A stretch of DNA of 64,000 bases from NCBI RefSeq assembly GCF_000344805.1, contig NC_020453.1, positions 6,047,001 to 6,111,000 of the forward strand. The letters are read 5' to 3'. The stretch's first letter is position 1; each line of letters starts with the position of its first letter. Source of the stretch: Bradyrhizobium oligotrophicum S58 (lineage in GTDB: Bacteria > Pseudomonadota > Alphaproteobacteria > Rhizobiales > Xanthobacteraceae). Below the pieces are notes generated by a model, which saw only the letters and a program-made list of their open reading frames with translations, ran no database searches and was not told the DNA's origin. Position numbers and translations under genes: made by a program. Shown here in pieces: positions 8,575 through 17,932 of this stretch.

Positions 8575-9054
8575 ATGCGCGCCTTGATCCTAGCATTGTC
8601 CATCCTGGCAATCGTCGACAGCACGTACGTTGCCAACGCCGGTATGAGCAGCACACCTCGTGAAACGTCGGCGCCCGCCGATCCGGTGATCGCCACCAAC
8701 GAAGCGACGCAGGAGACCGAAGATCAGATCGGCCTCACCAGGACGAAACGTCGTGAAGTGCAACGCGGGCTAACCAGGCTCGGGTTCGACACCAAGGTCA
8801 ACGGGAAGTTCGACGAGAAGACTCGCGCCGTCATCACGCGGTGGCAGCAGGAGAACGGCTATCCCACGACCGGCTTCCTAAACACGGCCCAGCACAAGGT
8901 ACTGGCGGACGCCGCAACGGAGGCTGGCAAATCTGACCATCAAGCGCGTCGTCACGCTGGAGGGCGTGCTCGCTCTTCGCGTGGTGGCGGTGGCCCAATC
9001 GGCGCGATCGGCGGCGCGATGCACAGCGTCGTGGGCGGATTATTCCGGAGGTGA
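8575..9054 (+). CDS. Secreted peptidoglycan-binding-domain protein
   Basis: A 159-residue protein with an N-terminal signal peptide (cleavage near VANAG, residue 22) and one PG_binding_1 domain at about residues 55-105: RREVQRGLTRLGFDTKVNG, then TRAVITRWQQENGYPTTGFL. That pattern of a repeated helix and a D/N-G-x-F-D motif is typical of the fold. The C-terminal 50 residues are rich in Gly, Arg and Ser and end in a glycine-rich tail. The start is set by AGGAAGG ten bases upstream. The protein probably acts in the periplasm on cell-wall structures; no catalytic domain is attached. Confidence 0.88.
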   Translation: MRALILALSILAIVDSTYVANAGMSSTPRETSAPADPVIATNEATQETEDQIGLTRTKRREVQRGLTRLGFDTKVNGKFDEKTRAVITRWQQENGYPTTGFLNTAQHKVLADAATEAGKSDHQARRHAGGRARSSRGGGGPIGAIGGAMHSVVGGLFRR

Positions 9055-9161
9055 CTCGGGATCATAACCAGCGCCCGAGGCGAGGCGTGGAACCGTCCCG
9101 AACTCCGCGGCATTGATGCCCAACAAGCCAACAACCGCCCTCAGCAAAATGAGAAGTGATC

Positions 9162-9410
9162 ATGAGCCACGAACCGGCGCTCCCGCCGTTCCTCTATGAG
9201 GGGCTCTACCCTGCCCAGGAGAAGAAATCCGCCATCGCTGCCTTTGCAGGTGTCGTAGCGCAGGCTGCGAAACAGGTGCGCAACGCCGTGGAGTTCGGAC
9301 GCAAGCCGGGAATGCCGCTCAGCGTCCTCAGCAACGTCGCCCGCGAGGCGCCGCTTGCTTCTCTGTTGATCGCGTTCCTTTTGGGCGCCGCAATAGCACG
9401 GCGCAGGTAA
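9162..9410 (+). CDS. Small C-terminally membrane-anchored protein (ElaB/DUF883-like in layout)
   Basis: An 82-residue protein with a helical body and one C-terminal membrane segment APLASLLIAFLLGAAIA ending in basic residues RRR. That layout resembles ElaB/YqjD-type inner-membrane-anchored proteins, but the body has no clear sequence match. The ATG at 9162 has GAGAAG five bases upstream; a GTG at 9156 is less likely. It lies 107 bases after the peptidoglycan-binding protein in the same direction. Function unknown. Confidence 0.7.
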   Translation: MSHEPALPPFLYEGLYPAQEKKSAIAAFAGVVAQAAKQVRNAVEFGRKPGMPLSVLSNVAREAPLASLLIAFLLGAAIARRR

Positions 9411-9701
9411 ACGCCGCCGGACATCGGACCTTCCCGGGGGGCTCAACCAGATAGCTCTACGTGGCGCTGCCTTGCCGCGAATGACTACCCGAATACGCCG
9501 GGGCAAGCGAGGCGTACAACCAAACGACGATCTCGACCGCGAGAGCTCTTCTAATTCGCCTTGAAAGCGGACCTTCCGCGCCGCACCGCCCTGTTCGGAA
9601 ATCAGACCTCGCGCCGCGCTATGAGCGGAGATCAGCCACGGACCGACGGCGAACGTTGAAGCCCGTGGCCTTTGACCTTGTCTCTGTCCGTGCGTCTCGG
9701 C

Positions 9702-10586
9702 CTAGAAGTAGCCGGGCTGGCTGATGTCGGCGATCAAGCCAATCCCAACCGGCTTCCAGCCCAACAATTGCTGCGTCAAGGCGCTGGACGCCGGCATGTC
9801 CAAACCGGCGAACATCGCCAGCGGTCCGTAAAAATCACCCGCCTCTTCTTTCGGGATCGAAACGACCGGCACGTTCAAAGCGCGACCGATCACTTCGATG
9901 ACCTGGCGCATGGGCACGCCCTCTTCACCGACGGCGTGATAGACCCCGTCTGCCGCACCTGTCTCCAACGCCAGCCGGTACAAGCGGGCGACGTCCTGCC
10001 TGTGCGCCGCAGCCCAGCGCTCGGCGCCTTCGCCGACATAGGCGGCGGCGCCTTTCTTGCGCGCCAGTTCGACCAGGTAGGAGATCAAGCCGGCCTTTCC
10101 GGCAGCACCGTGAACCTGCGGCAGGCGTATCGCCATCGCGCGTACCCCGCGCTTGGCGTAGGCCAGGCCGGCCTGCTCGGACACCCGCGGGACATGGGGA
10201 CTGGAATCGCGCCGCATATCCTCGGTGACCACGACGTTTGAGGCAACGAGACCCGTTCCCGATGTGACGATAAAAGGCTTGTTTGTGCCGACCAGCACGT
10301 CGCCCATGGCCTCGATGGCAGCCTTGTCGATCGCACCATTCTCCGCGAATCGTGCAAAATCATGGATGAAGGCGAGATGGATCACGCCGTCCGCATAGCT
10401 TGCACCGCGCTTCAGGCTGTCGAGATCCTGCAGCGAGCCCCGATGAACCTCCGCGCCCAGTTGTTCGAGCGTCCGAACGTTGTCCTCGGAGCGCGCGAGG
10501 CCGACAACCTGATGCCCGTTTGCGATGAGTTCTCTGGTGGTTTCGACGCCGATGAATCCGGCGGCGCCGGTGACGAAGACGCGCAT
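9702..10586 (-). CDS. SDR-family NAD(P)-dependent oxidoreductase (extended/atypical)
   Basis: A 294-residue Rossmann protein. The nucleotide-binding motif TGAAGFIG is at residues 6-13, and a RLPQVHG motif follows the central part as in sugar-nucleotide epimerase-like SDRs. The canonical catalytic YxxxK is not apparent; the expected place reads SEQAGLAYAKR, as in many members of this group that act as reductases of unknown substrate. The ATG at 10586 is chosen over one 21 bases upstream because AGGGAG lies nine bases before it. It is transcribed away from an XRE regulator gene with about 90 bases between them, so that regulator probably controls it. Confidence 0.88.
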   Translation of the reverse strand: MRVFVTGAAGFIGVETTRELIANGHQVVGLARSEDNVRTLEQLGAEVHRGSLQDLDSLKRGASYADGVIHLAFIHDFARFAENGAIDKAAIEAMGDVLVGTNKPFIVTSGTGLVASNVVVTEDMRRDSSPHVPRVSEQAGLAYAKRGVRAMAIRLPQVHGAAGKAGLISYLVELARKKGAAAYVGEGAERWAAAHRQDVARLYRLALETGAADGVYHAVGEEGVPMRQVIEVIGRALNVPVVSIPKEEAGDFYGPLAMFAGLDMPASSALTQQLLGWKPVGIGLIADISQPGYF

Positions 10587-10654
10587 GATGGGCAACTCCC
10601 TGTTCAAGATGACGGGATATTGCTAAGCTCCTCATTCGGGTAAAGTAGTGAGAT

Positions 10655-10668
10655 TATACAGGTATAAG
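10655..10668. promoter_or_regulatory. Palindrome between SDR and regulator genes, candidate operator
   Basis: TTATAC-AG-GTATAA, a perfect 6-bp inverted repeat with a 2-base centre, lies in the roughly 90-base space between two divergent genes, just before the regulator start. A HTH dimer could bind it and repress both directions. It also resembles a -10 hexamer, so the two roles may overlap. Supported only by position and symmetry. Confidence 0.45.
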
Positions 10669-10678
10669 CGCTAACAGG

Positions 10679-11587
10679 ATGACGGCCGCAAACCCGCTTG
10701 GGGCTTATCTGAGGGATCGCCGCGCCAAACTCGATCCGACGGCGTTTGGCTTGCCGCTGAAGCGACGGCGAACGCCGGGACTTCGGCGCGAGGAAGTGGC
10801 GCAACGCGCGAATGTGAGCGCCACCTGGTACACATGGCTTGAGCAAGGGCGCGGCGGTTCGCCCTCCGCCGATGTGCTGGATCGCATCGCCCGCGCCATG
10901 ATGCTGACCGACGTCGAGCGCGAACATCTGTTCCTGCTCGGCCTGGGTCGGCCTCCTGAAGTCCGTTATCACGCGCCCGAAGGCATCTCACCCCGCCTGC
11001 AGCGCGTGCTCGACATCCTGGAATGCAGCCCCGCTTTCATCCGCACGGCGACATGGGATGTGATCGCCTGGAACAGCGCTGCGGCGGCGGTCCTCACCGA
11101 CTACAGCGCGCTGCCGGATGGGCAGCGCAATGTCCTGCGCCTGATTTTCCGCGACAGCCGCGTAAGGGCCGCGCAGCCGAAGTGGCAAAGCGTCGCGCGC
11201 TACGTCGTGGCCTCCTTCCGCGCCGATGTCGCGCGCGCAGGCGCGGCCCGCAACGTGCAATCCCTGGTCGATGAGCTCTGTGCGACAAGCCCTGAGTTCG
11301 CAACCATGTGGCGCGACAACGATGTGCAAGGCCATGGCGACAACGTGAAGGTTCTGCACCATCCCATTGCCGGACCGCTCTCGATGGAATTCTCGGCTTT
11401 CGCCGTCGATGGGCGGCCCGACCTCAACATGGTGATCTACAATCCTGCGACGCCCGCGGATGCGGACAAGATCCGCGCGCTGCTGAAGCCCTCTGCCGAA
11501 GCCGGCACGAGCAGCCCCGATGCGGCCTGCCACAGCCGTAACGAAACCTCTGCGGTATGTTGGCGGGCGGAAGAAAAGATTCCATAG
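10679..11587 (+). CDS. XRE-family regulator with MmyB-like ligand-binding domain
   Basis: A 302-residue regulator. The N-terminal helix-turn-helix spans about residues 5-70 and includes TPGLRREEVAQRANVSATWY and WLEQGRGGSPSADVLDRIA, a hallmark of this large family. The rest matches the MmyB-like ligand-binding domain, with PAFIRTATWDVIAWNSAAAA and, further on, HHPIAGPLSMEFSAF. Members usually repress a neighbouring dehydrogenase or reductase and are released by a small ligand. The divergent SDR gene is therefore the likely target. The last 35 residues are polar and probably disordered. Confidence 0.92.
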   Translation: MTAANPLGAYLRDRRAKLDPTAFGLPLKRRRTPGLRREEVAQRANVSATWYTWLEQGRGGSPSADVLDRIARAMMLTDVEREHLFLLGLGRPPEVRYHAPEGISPRLQRVLDILECSPAFIRTATWDVIAWNSAAAAVLTDYSALPDGQRNVLRLIFRDSRVRAAQPKWQSVARYVVASFRADVARAGAARNVQSLVDELCATSPEFATMWRDNDVQGHGDNVKVLHHPIAGPLSMEFSAFAVDGRPDLNMVIYNPATPADADKIRALLKPSAEAGTSSPDAACHSRNETSAVCWRAEEKIP

Positions 11588-11775
11588 GCGACGCAACATC
11601 CGCTTTGGGTCCAAGCGGTCCGATGCTGGCATCCTGCTTCAGTTCAGGTTTGGGATCGGTCCGGACATCCAGCCTGGGGCTTGGCGGGCCGTGCTGTCCT
11701 GCACGCCGACGAGGTCGTCTCGCTCAAGATCTCTGATACCGACAACCACCGCATGATAATCCGCGTCGAGCAGGC

Positions 11776-13152
11776 TCACCGCTGCTCACGATCGGACAAG
11801 GCTTCGGCCCATGCCTGTCGATAGGCATGCAGGCCTTCGACCGCTCGCGATTGCACGGCCGTCAATCGCGGCGCTTGACGCGGTGCCGGCCATGTCGCGA
11901 GCAGGGCAGCGCCGCGCGCGGTTCCGGCAGCGTCCGTGCTCGCAAACACCGGCTGCGTTGGGCGCAGCGCCGCGAGAAGCATGGCGTAGCAGGGATTGGC
12001 GGCGAAACTGCCTTCGACGATGAGGTCGCCGCCGGCAGCACCGAGGCGCGTCAGCATCAAATCGCTCATCAGCGCGACATAGAGCGTCGCCAGAGCCGCC
12101 CGGTCGGCAGGCGCGATCTCGCCGAGAATTTCCCCCCGATACGAGGCGAACGGGCCACCTCCACCCTGCCCGGCAAAGCTCGGGAGCGCCATGGCGCCCG
12201 ATGCGATCACGCGCGCGAGCGAAGCCTGGTCCGGATTGGCGTGCGCGCCGGCGAGTGCAGCATATTCACGCCCGCCCATGAAACGTCCGGTTGGGACGGG
12301 ACGTCCCTCGACGTCGACATTGACCAACGTGTCGTCGACAGGATCGAGGCCATCCGGGCTCAGACCAGGGGCCATCAGGATCACCCAGGTGCCGGTCGAC
12401 AGCAGCGTGAACGGCTGCCGGCGTGAACCCAGATGCGGCAGCAACGAAGCGTTCGAGTCATGCACCCCGCAGAGCACGTCGATGTCATCGGCCAGTCCCG
12501 TCGCGGCGGCGAGATCCGGCTTGATCGGAGCGAGACGCCGATAGGCCGGCTGCAGCGGCGGCATCAACCGGCTCACATCGAGCGCCGAGACCGCGCTGGA
12601 AAACCGGCTATGCAACGGCTCCCACAAATCGGAATGTGCACCGATCGACGTCACCTCGGCCGCCGCGACACCCGACAAGCGCCACGCCCAATATTGCGGA
12701 TAGGCAAGAAGATATTTGGCCCGAGCGAACGGCTCGGCGAAGTGGCGCTGCTGCCAGGCCAATTGCCGGGCGATGTTCTGCCCGGCGGGCAAGGCCGGCG
12801 AGAACGTTTCGGAGAAGGGTGGCCGCAGCGGCGCATAAAGCGGCTCGATTTCCTCGACGTCGGCGAATTCGTAATCCATCACCGGCAGCACCAGGCCGTC
12901 GTCGTCGATCAACGCGGCCGCGCAGCCATGGGTCGTTGGAACGATCGTCGCGATCGGGCCGGCCCTGTTGGCATCCGCCAGCGCGCCGAGCAGGAATGCC
13001 CAGATCTGCTCAACATCCGCATGTGGGTAAGGCGGCCCGGGCACCACGCGGTTGGGCATCGCGCGCTCCCACACGAGCGCGCCGTCAGAGCCGAAGGTCG
13101 CGACCTTCACATTGGTCTTGCCGATGTCGAGGACCGCGGTGACGCCACGCAT
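11776..13152 (-). CDS. rhaK: FGGY-family carbohydrate kinase, rhamnulokinase of the rhizobial RhaK type
   Basis: A 458-residue sugar kinase. It would phosphorylate L-rhamnulose with ATP to L-rhamnulose 1-phosphate, the second step of rhamnose breakdown. The first phosphate-binding loop VLDIGKTNVKV is at the N-terminus and the second nucleotide site LLSTGTWVILM is near the middle; GVHDSNASLLPHLG carries the likely catalytic aspartate. The ATG at 13152 is preferred because the upstream alternative (a GTG at 13188) lies in a hairpin stem. The assignment to rhamnulose rather than fuculose rests on the operon: ABC transporter upstream and rhaD-rhaI divergent. In Rhizobium leguminosarum RhaK is also needed for rhamnose transport. 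Confidence 0.87.
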   Translation of the reverse strand: MRGVTAVLDIGKTNVKVATFGSDGALVWERAMPNRVVPGPPYPHADVEQIWAFLLGALADANRAGPIATIVPTTHGCAAALIDDDGLVLPVMDYEFADVEEIEPLYAPLRPPFSETFSPALPAGQNIARQLAWQQRHFAEPFARAKYLLAYPQYWAWRLSGVAAAEVTSIGAHSDLWEPLHSRFSSAVSALDVSRLMPPLQPAYRRLAPIKPDLAAATGLADDIDVLCGVHDSNASLLPHLGSRRQPFTLLSTGTWVILMAPGLSPDGLDPVDDTLVNVDVEGRPVPTGRFMGGREYAALAGAHANPDQASLARVIASGAMALPSFAGQGGGGPFASYRGEILGEIAPADRAALATLYVALMSDLMLTRLGAAGGDLIVEGSFAANPCYAMLLAALRPTQPVFASTDAAGTARGAALLATWPAPRQAPRLTAVQSRAVEGLHAYRQAWAEALSDREQR

Positions 13153-13188
13153 GCTGTCCGCCCTCGTGTCTATTACGCGCAAAGCCAC

Positions 13189-13215
13189 GCCGGCCTCCCG
13201 TCACGAGAGGCCGGC
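13189..13215 (-). terminator. Intercistronic hairpin after rhaS
   Basis: A perfect 9-bp GC-rich stem (GCCGGCCTC with its complement, 13189-13197 and 13207-13215) and a 9-base loop lie 11 bases after the rhaS stop and before rhaK. There is no T run. Such hairpins after binding-protein genes often protect the upstream mRNA or weaken read-through, so kinase levels would be lower than binding-protein levels. That role is inference. Confidence 0.5.
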
Positions 13216-13226
13216 GCGAGGTACGA

Positions 13227-14360
13227 TCAGAAATCGAAGTCCTTGATGTTGTCCTTGGTAAAGATGAACGGCGATCCCAAGAGGATTTCGCTGCCGTTGA
13301 TGACATTGAGCTTGCCGAGCTTGCCGGCCTCGACCGAGGTCGCACCGGGCTTGAGCTTGCCGTCGACCACCGCACGCATCACATAGGTCGCGGCGTAGCC
13401 GAGATCGACCGGATTCCACAGCACGACGGACTTGACGCAGCCTGCATTGACATAGGGCTTCATCGCATTCGGCGTGGCCAGGCCGACGACGGCGACCTTG
13501 CCGCACAGGCGCGCCTTGGTCACGGCTTCGGCCGAAGCAGGCGTCGCAACCGACGTCATGCCGAACAGGCCCGCGAGCTTGTCACCATATTTGTTGATCA
13601 ACGTGGTCGCCTGGTTGAGCGAGAGCACGTTGTCCTCCTGCGCCTCCACCGTCTCCAGCCATTTCAGCTTGGGATGGCATTTGGCGGCGTAGGCCGACAT
13701 TTCAGCGATCCAGCGCGCCTGGTTGGGCGTGGTGAAGGTGCTGGTGACGATGGCAAATCCCTTGTCTTCGCCGGCTTCCTTGGCCATCGCGTCGATCATC
13801 GCCTTGGCGATGCCGTTGAACTCGGCCTGGTTGACGAACCACTCGCGCGCATCGGGCTGCGCATTGGCGTCGTAGCCGACGACGTGGATGCCCTTTGACA
13901 GCGCCTTCTTGAGGACAGGGGCGATCGCGACCGGATCATTGGCGGCGAACAGGACGCCGTCGACGCCGCGGGTGATGTAGTTGTCGATGAACTTGATCTG
14001 CTCGTCGATCTTGGCCTCAGTGGGTCCGTCGGTGGTCACCTTGACGTTGCCGAGCTCCTTGGCGGCGTCCTGCATGCCCTTGGTGGTGGCGTTGAAGTAG
14101 CCGATCCCGATCAGCTTGGGCACGTCGACCAGAGTGATCGGCTTGCCGGCCTTGTCGGCTGCGCCGGTGACCTTGCCGCCATCATAGGGCTTGGCCGCTG
14201 CGGCCGCGGCCGGACTGGCGTCGCAGGACAGCGGGCTGGTCGGAAGATCGTCGGCTCCGTCCCATTTGTCCGCGGCAGAAGCGGAGCCGCTCGCCATCGC
14301 CGCGCCGAGGATCAGCAGCGCGGCCGTCTTCATCCTACGATGTCTGATGGTCGTCTTCAT
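13227..14360 (-). CDS. rhaS: Sugar ABC transporter substrate-binding protein (rhamnose)
   Basis: A 377-residue periplasmic binding protein of the ribose/rhamnose class (Peripla_BP_4). A signal peptide ends at SASA-AD around residue 29. Domain I includes ITLVDVPKLIGIGYFNATTK and domain II includes FAIVTSTFTTPNQARWIAEM. It captures the sugar and hands it to the two permeases encoded just upstream. Start chosen at 14360 with GGAGG five bases upstream rather than 14399. It follows rhaQ after a 43-base gap. In R. leguminosarum the binding-protein gene follows the regulator gene; here it follows the permeases, so the order differs. Confidence 0.9.
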   Translation of the reverse strand: MKTTIRHRRMKTAALLILGAAMASGSASAADKWDGADDLPTSPLSCDASPAAAAAAKPYDGGKVTGAADKAGKPITLVDVPKLIGIGYFNATTKGMQDAAKELGNVKVTTDGPTEAKIDEQIKFIDNYITRGVDGVLFAANDPVAIAPVLKKALSKGIHVVGYDANAQPDAREWFVNQAEFNGIAKAMIDAMAKEAGEDKGFAIVTSTFTTPNQARWIAEMSAYAAKCHPKLKWLETVEAQEDNVLSLNQATTLINKYGDKLAGLFGMTSVATPASAEAVTKARLCGKVAVVGLATPNAMKPYVNAGCVKSVVLWNPVDLGYAATYVMRAVVDGKLKPGATSVEAGKLGKLNVINGSEILLGSPFIFTKDNIKDFDF

Positions 14361-14403
14361 CTTGACCTCCCTACAATGCCGCTTCTTGCGGCTTATCACC
14401 CCA

Positions 14404-15384
14404 TCAGCTCGCGACCTCGCGACGTCCGTGGAGAGAGCTTGCGATCAGCGTCGATGCGATCAGGACCGCACCGATGACGATGATGGTGGCGTCACCCTTG
14501 ACCCCGGTCAGCGCCAGCCCGTTCTTCAACAGCTGGATCATGACGAGGCCGATGACCGTTCCCCAGATCGTCCCTACTCCGCCGAAAATACTGGTGCCGC
14601 CGAGGACCACGGCGGCGATGACATCGAGCTCGTAGCCGGTCCCCATGTCCGAACGCGTCGTGGTCACGCGCGACACCAGAACCCAGGCCGACACGCCCGC
14701 GGCCAGGCCCGACAGCGTGTAGATGATCAGCTTCGTCCGATCGACCGGCAGTCCGGAAAACCTTGCAGCGGTCTCGTTGTGGCCGATCGCATAGAGCGTA
14801 CGGCCGAAGGTGGTGCGGTCCAGGACGATGCCGGCCGCGACGATGCCGGCCAGCAGAATCCAGAGCTGCATGGGAACGCCCAGCCATTCCCCCTGGCCTA
14901 AGAAGAAGAACCATTCGGGATAATTGCGCACCGAGCGCGCCTGACTGATGCCTTCAGCCAACCCGCGATACAGCGCCAGCGTGGCGATGGTCATGATCAG
15001 CGGCGGCACCCGGACACGGGTGATCATCAATCCGTTGACGAAGCCGGCCACGCCGCCGACGCCGACGGCAAAGACGACGGCCAGCGGCAAGGGAAAGCCG
15101 AGATTCTTCCAGGAATAGCCGAGGATGATCGCGCAGAGCCCGACGATCGATCCGACTGAGAGATCGATGCCGCCGGTGATGATGATGAACGTCATCGGCA
15201 GCGCGAGCAAACCGACCTCCGTCATCAGGCGGCCCTGGTTCAGAAGATTGTCGATCGTCAGAAAGTTCTCGTTGAACACGCAGAGGATTGCCAGCGCGAC
15301 GGCGAGGATCGCCGCCAGCAACGTCTCGTGGCGAATGAGCCAGCGCGGCGCCGATGATCGGATTTCGGTTGCGAGCACCGCCAT
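14404..15384 (-). CDS. rhaQ: Sugar ABC transporter permease (rhamnose)
   Basis: A 326-residue inner-membrane permease of the BPD_transp_2 (RbsC/XylH) family with eight or more hydrophobic segments, for example PMTFIIITGGIDLSVGSIVG near residue 70, the family signature. The loop GHNETAARFSGLPVDRTK and VLGGTSIFGGVGTIWGT are also typical. It pairs with RhaP to form the rhamnose channel powered by RhaT. The start at 15384 lies five bases after the rhaP stop with a GGGGGGA ribosome site; the frame is open far upstream inside rhaP, which should be ignored. Which of the two permeases is P or Q is by gene order. Confidence 0.9.
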   Translation of the reverse strand: MAVLATEIRSSAPRWLIRHETLLAAILAVALAILCVFNENFLTIDNLLNQGRLMTEVGLLALPMTFIIITGGIDLSVGSIVGLCAIILGYSWKNLGFPLPLAVVFAVGVGGVAGFVNGLMITRVRVPPLIMTIATLALYRGLAEGISQARSVRNYPEWFFFLGQGEWLGVPMQLWILLAGIVAAGIVLDRTTFGRTLYAIGHNETAARFSGLPVDRTKLIIYTLSGLAAGVSAWVLVSRVTTTRSDMGTGYELDVIAAVVLGGTSIFGGVGTIWGTVIGLVMIQLLKNGLALTGVKGDATIIVIGAVLIASTLIASSLHGRREVAS

Positions 15385-15389
15385 GGCGA

Positions 15390-16379
15390 CTATCCCCCCA
15401 CCTGACGGCGCCGCCGCCGCAGGATGTCGGCGATGACCGTGACCAGGATCAGCCCGCCCTGCACCGCGTGGATCCAGTACGGCGAGACATTGATGAACAC
15501 CAGCGCGCTGGCGATCTCGGCAATCAGGATCGTCGCCAGGGTCGATCCAATGACGGTGCCGACACCGCCCAGGATGCTGACGCCGCCGACCACCGCAGCC
15601 GTGATCACCGTCAGTTCCAGATTCGGCGGCACGGTCGACTGGATCACCTTGAGCTGGGTCGCGAACAACAGCGTCGCGATCCCTGCGAACAACCCGTGCA
15701 GCGCGAACACCATCAGAACGGTGCGTCGGGGCGATACGCCGCACAGCCGCGCGGCTTCGGCATTGCCGCCGGTGGCATAGATCGCGCGTCCGCTGGCCGA
15801 GTAGCGCATCCACAGCGCGGCCAGGATCGTCGCGGTGACCATGATCAGCACCGGCATCGGCAGCAGCCCGAACAACTCGATATCGGCGAGATGGAAGGCC
15901 TGCGGCAGGTCGGTGATCCATCGGCCGCCGGTGACGCTGATCAGGCCGCCCTTGAGGATGGACAGCATCCCGAGCGTCACGACGATCGAGGGAATTCGAA
16001 GATAGGCGACGACGGCGCCCTGCAACGCCATGACGAGGACGCCGACCACGAGCGGCGTGAGCCAGACCAAGACCATCGGTACTCCCGCGACGGCGAGAGA
16101 TCCGCTGATCGTAGCGAGAACACCGATGAGGGAGCCAACCGAAATATCGATGTTGCCTGATACGATCACCAGGGACATGCCGATCGCCGCGACCGCGACA
16201 TAGGCATTGCCGAGCACGATGTCGGTCAGATTCCGCGTTGCCAGAAAGCGCGGATTATAGAGGCCGACCAGCACCGCGATGAGAACGATCGCGAACGACA
16301 GCAGCGCTTCCTGCGAGGCGAGCCAGCGCAGCGCGCGGCCGTCCCCGGATTGTGCCGGTGAGATCGCAAGCGTGCTCAT
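15390..16379 (-). CDS. rhaP: Sugar ABC transporter permease (rhamnose)
   Basis: A 329-residue permease of the same family as the next gene. It has [20 protein letters not shown], the variant of the conserved glycine-aspartate motif, and [20 protein letters not shown] near the C-terminus. The first gene base overlaps the rhaT stop as ATGA (16376-16379), so expression is coupled to the ATPase. RhaP and RhaQ differ enough to be a heterodimeric channel rather than a recent duplicate. The C-terminus is strongly basic (RRRRRQ), consistent with a cytoplasmic end. Confidence 0.9.
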   Translation of the reverse strand: MSTLAISPAQSGDGRALRWLASQEALLSFAIVLIAVLVGLYNPRFLATRNLTDIVLGNAYVAVAAIGMSLVIVSGNIDISVGSLIGVLATISGSLAVAGVPMVLVWLTPLVVGVLVMALQGAVVAYLRIPSIVVTLGMLSILKGGLISVTGGRWITDLPQAFHLADIELFGLLPMPVLIMVTATILAALWMRYSASGRAIYATGGNAEAARLCGVSPRRTVLMVFALHGLFAGIATLLFATQLKVIQSTVPPNLELTVITAAVVGGVSILGGVGTVIGSTLATILIAEIASALVFINVSPYWIHAVQGGLILVTVIADILRRRRRQVGG

Positions 16380-17932
16380 GCCGCCCTCCCCGCATCAGCG
16401 CCCTGGCTTCCCATCATCGCGGCACCGACCGCTTCAGGTGTGGCGTCCGCGCGCGCAAACTCTGCGGCCAGTCGGCCTTCACGCATCACCAGCACGCGGT
16501 CGCTCATGCCGAGCACCTCCGGCAGCTCGCTGGAGATCATCAGGATGGCGAGGCCCTGCGCGGCGAGCTGACACATCAGGCGGTGGATCTCGGCTTTGGC
16601 GCCGACATCGATGCCACGCGTGGGCTCATCGAGGATGAGCAGCTTCGGCTCGTTGGCGAGCCACTTGCCGAGCACGATCTTCTGCTGATTGCCTCCGGAC
16701 AAGCGGCCGACCACCTGCTCGACCGAACCTGTCCTGACGCGGAAGCGGTTGACGCCGGCCTCGGCCATGCGCGCTTCCGCTGCGGAGTCGATGAAGCCGA
16801 ACCGCGCCACCCTGCCGAGACTGGCGAGAGAAAAATTCTCACGCACGGTCATGGGGCGGACAAGGCCCTGCATCGCGCGGTCTTCAGGCACATAGGCAAT
16901 GCCGAGCGCCCGTGCGGCGGCGGGCGATCGGATCTCAACCGATCGCCCGGAGATCAGGATCTGGCCGGACTCCGCCGGCGTCGCGCCAAAGATCGTCTGC
17001 GCCAGCTCGCTCCGTCCGGAGCCGACGAGGCCGGCAAGGCCGACGATCTCGCCGGCGCGCACGGTGAGGCTGATGCCCTTGGTCAGGGGACGCCGCACCA
17101 GATCGCGCACTTCCAGCACCGGCGCGCCGATCGGCACGTCGACCTTGGGAAACAGGCTTTCGATCTGCCGGCCGACCATCATCTGCACCAGCTCCGCCGA
17201 CGAGGTCTCCGCCACCTTGCGGGTGCCGACATGGGCGCCGTCGCGCAGCACCGTCACCCGGTCGGCAAGCTGGAAGATCTCGTCCATGCGGTGGCTGATA
17301 TAGATGATGCCGACGCCGCGTGATTTCAGCCGTCGCACCAGATCGAACAGCCGCGTCACGTCGTATTCGGTCAACGCGGCCGTCGGCTCGTCCATGATCA
17401 GCAGCCTCGCATCCTGCGACAGCGCGCGCAGGATCTCGACGCGCTGGCGATTGCCGACGCTGAGCGAGCCGACGATCCGCCCGGGCGTGAGGTCGGTGAT
17501 CTCTAGCGAGGCCAGCAGCGCCTCGGTCCTGGCCGCCATCGCCTTCCAGTCCAGCCATCCGCCACGGCGACGCGGCGCGTGTCCCATGAAGACGTTTTCG
17601 GCGACCGAGAGATCGCGGAACAACAGCAGTTCCTGATAGATCGTCGCGATGCCGGCGCGGCGCGCATCATCCGGAGACAGGAAGCGAAACGGCTGTCCGT
17701 CGACATTGATGGTGCCGGCGTCGGGCTGATAGACCCCGGAGATGATCTTGATCAGGGTGGACTTGCCGGCGCCGTTCTCACCGAGCAGCGCATGGACTTC
17801 GCCCGGCGCGACCTCGAACGAGACGTTGGACAGCGCACGGACGCCGGGGAAGAATTTCTCGATGCCCGACACGGCCAGCAGCGGTGGCGTCGCGCCGTCC
17901 TCTTGCACAACAGCGCTGCCTGCGTCGCTCAT
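16376..17932 (-). CDS. rhaT: Sugar ABC transporter ATP-binding protein, two fused ATPase domains (rhamnose)
   Basis: A 518-residue protein with two ABC domains, as in RbsA/MglA. The first has a Walker [10 protein letters not shown] (about residue 54), the ABC signature [11 protein letters not shown] and Walker B LLIMDEP. The second has a degenerate Walker [11 protein letters not shown], signature [15 protein letters not shown] and Walker B LLILDEP. Family knowledge says the first domain does most of the ATP hydrolysis. It overlaps rhaR upstream and rhaP downstream by four bases each, a tightly coupled operon. This gene is the sugar-transport RhaT of rhizobia, not the E. coli proton symporter of the same name. 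Confidence 0.92.
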   Translation of the reverse strand: MSDAGSAVVQEDGATPPLLAVSGIEKFFPGVRALSNVSFEVAPGEVHALLGENGAGKSTLIKIISGVYQPDAGTINVDGQPFRFLSPDDARRAGIATIYQELLLFRDLSVAENVFMGHAPRRRGGWLDWKAMAARTEALLASLEITDLTPGRIVGSLSVGNRQRVEILRALSQDARLLIMDEPTAALTEYDVTRLFDLVRRLKSRGVGIIYISHRMDEIFQLADRVTVLRDGAHVGTRKVAETSSAELVQMMVGRQIESLFPKVDVPIGAPVLEVRDLVRRPLTKGISLTVRAGEIVGLAGLVGSGRSELAQTIFGATPAESGQILISGRSVEIRSPAAARALGIAYVPEDRAMQGLVRPMTVRENFSLASLGRVARFGFIDSAAEARMAEAGVNRFRVRTGSVEQVVGRLSGGNQQKIVLGKWLANEPKLLILDEPTRGIDVGAKAEIHRLMCQLAAQGLAILMISSELPEVLGMSDRVLVMREGRLAAEFARADATPEAVGAAMMGSQGADAGRAA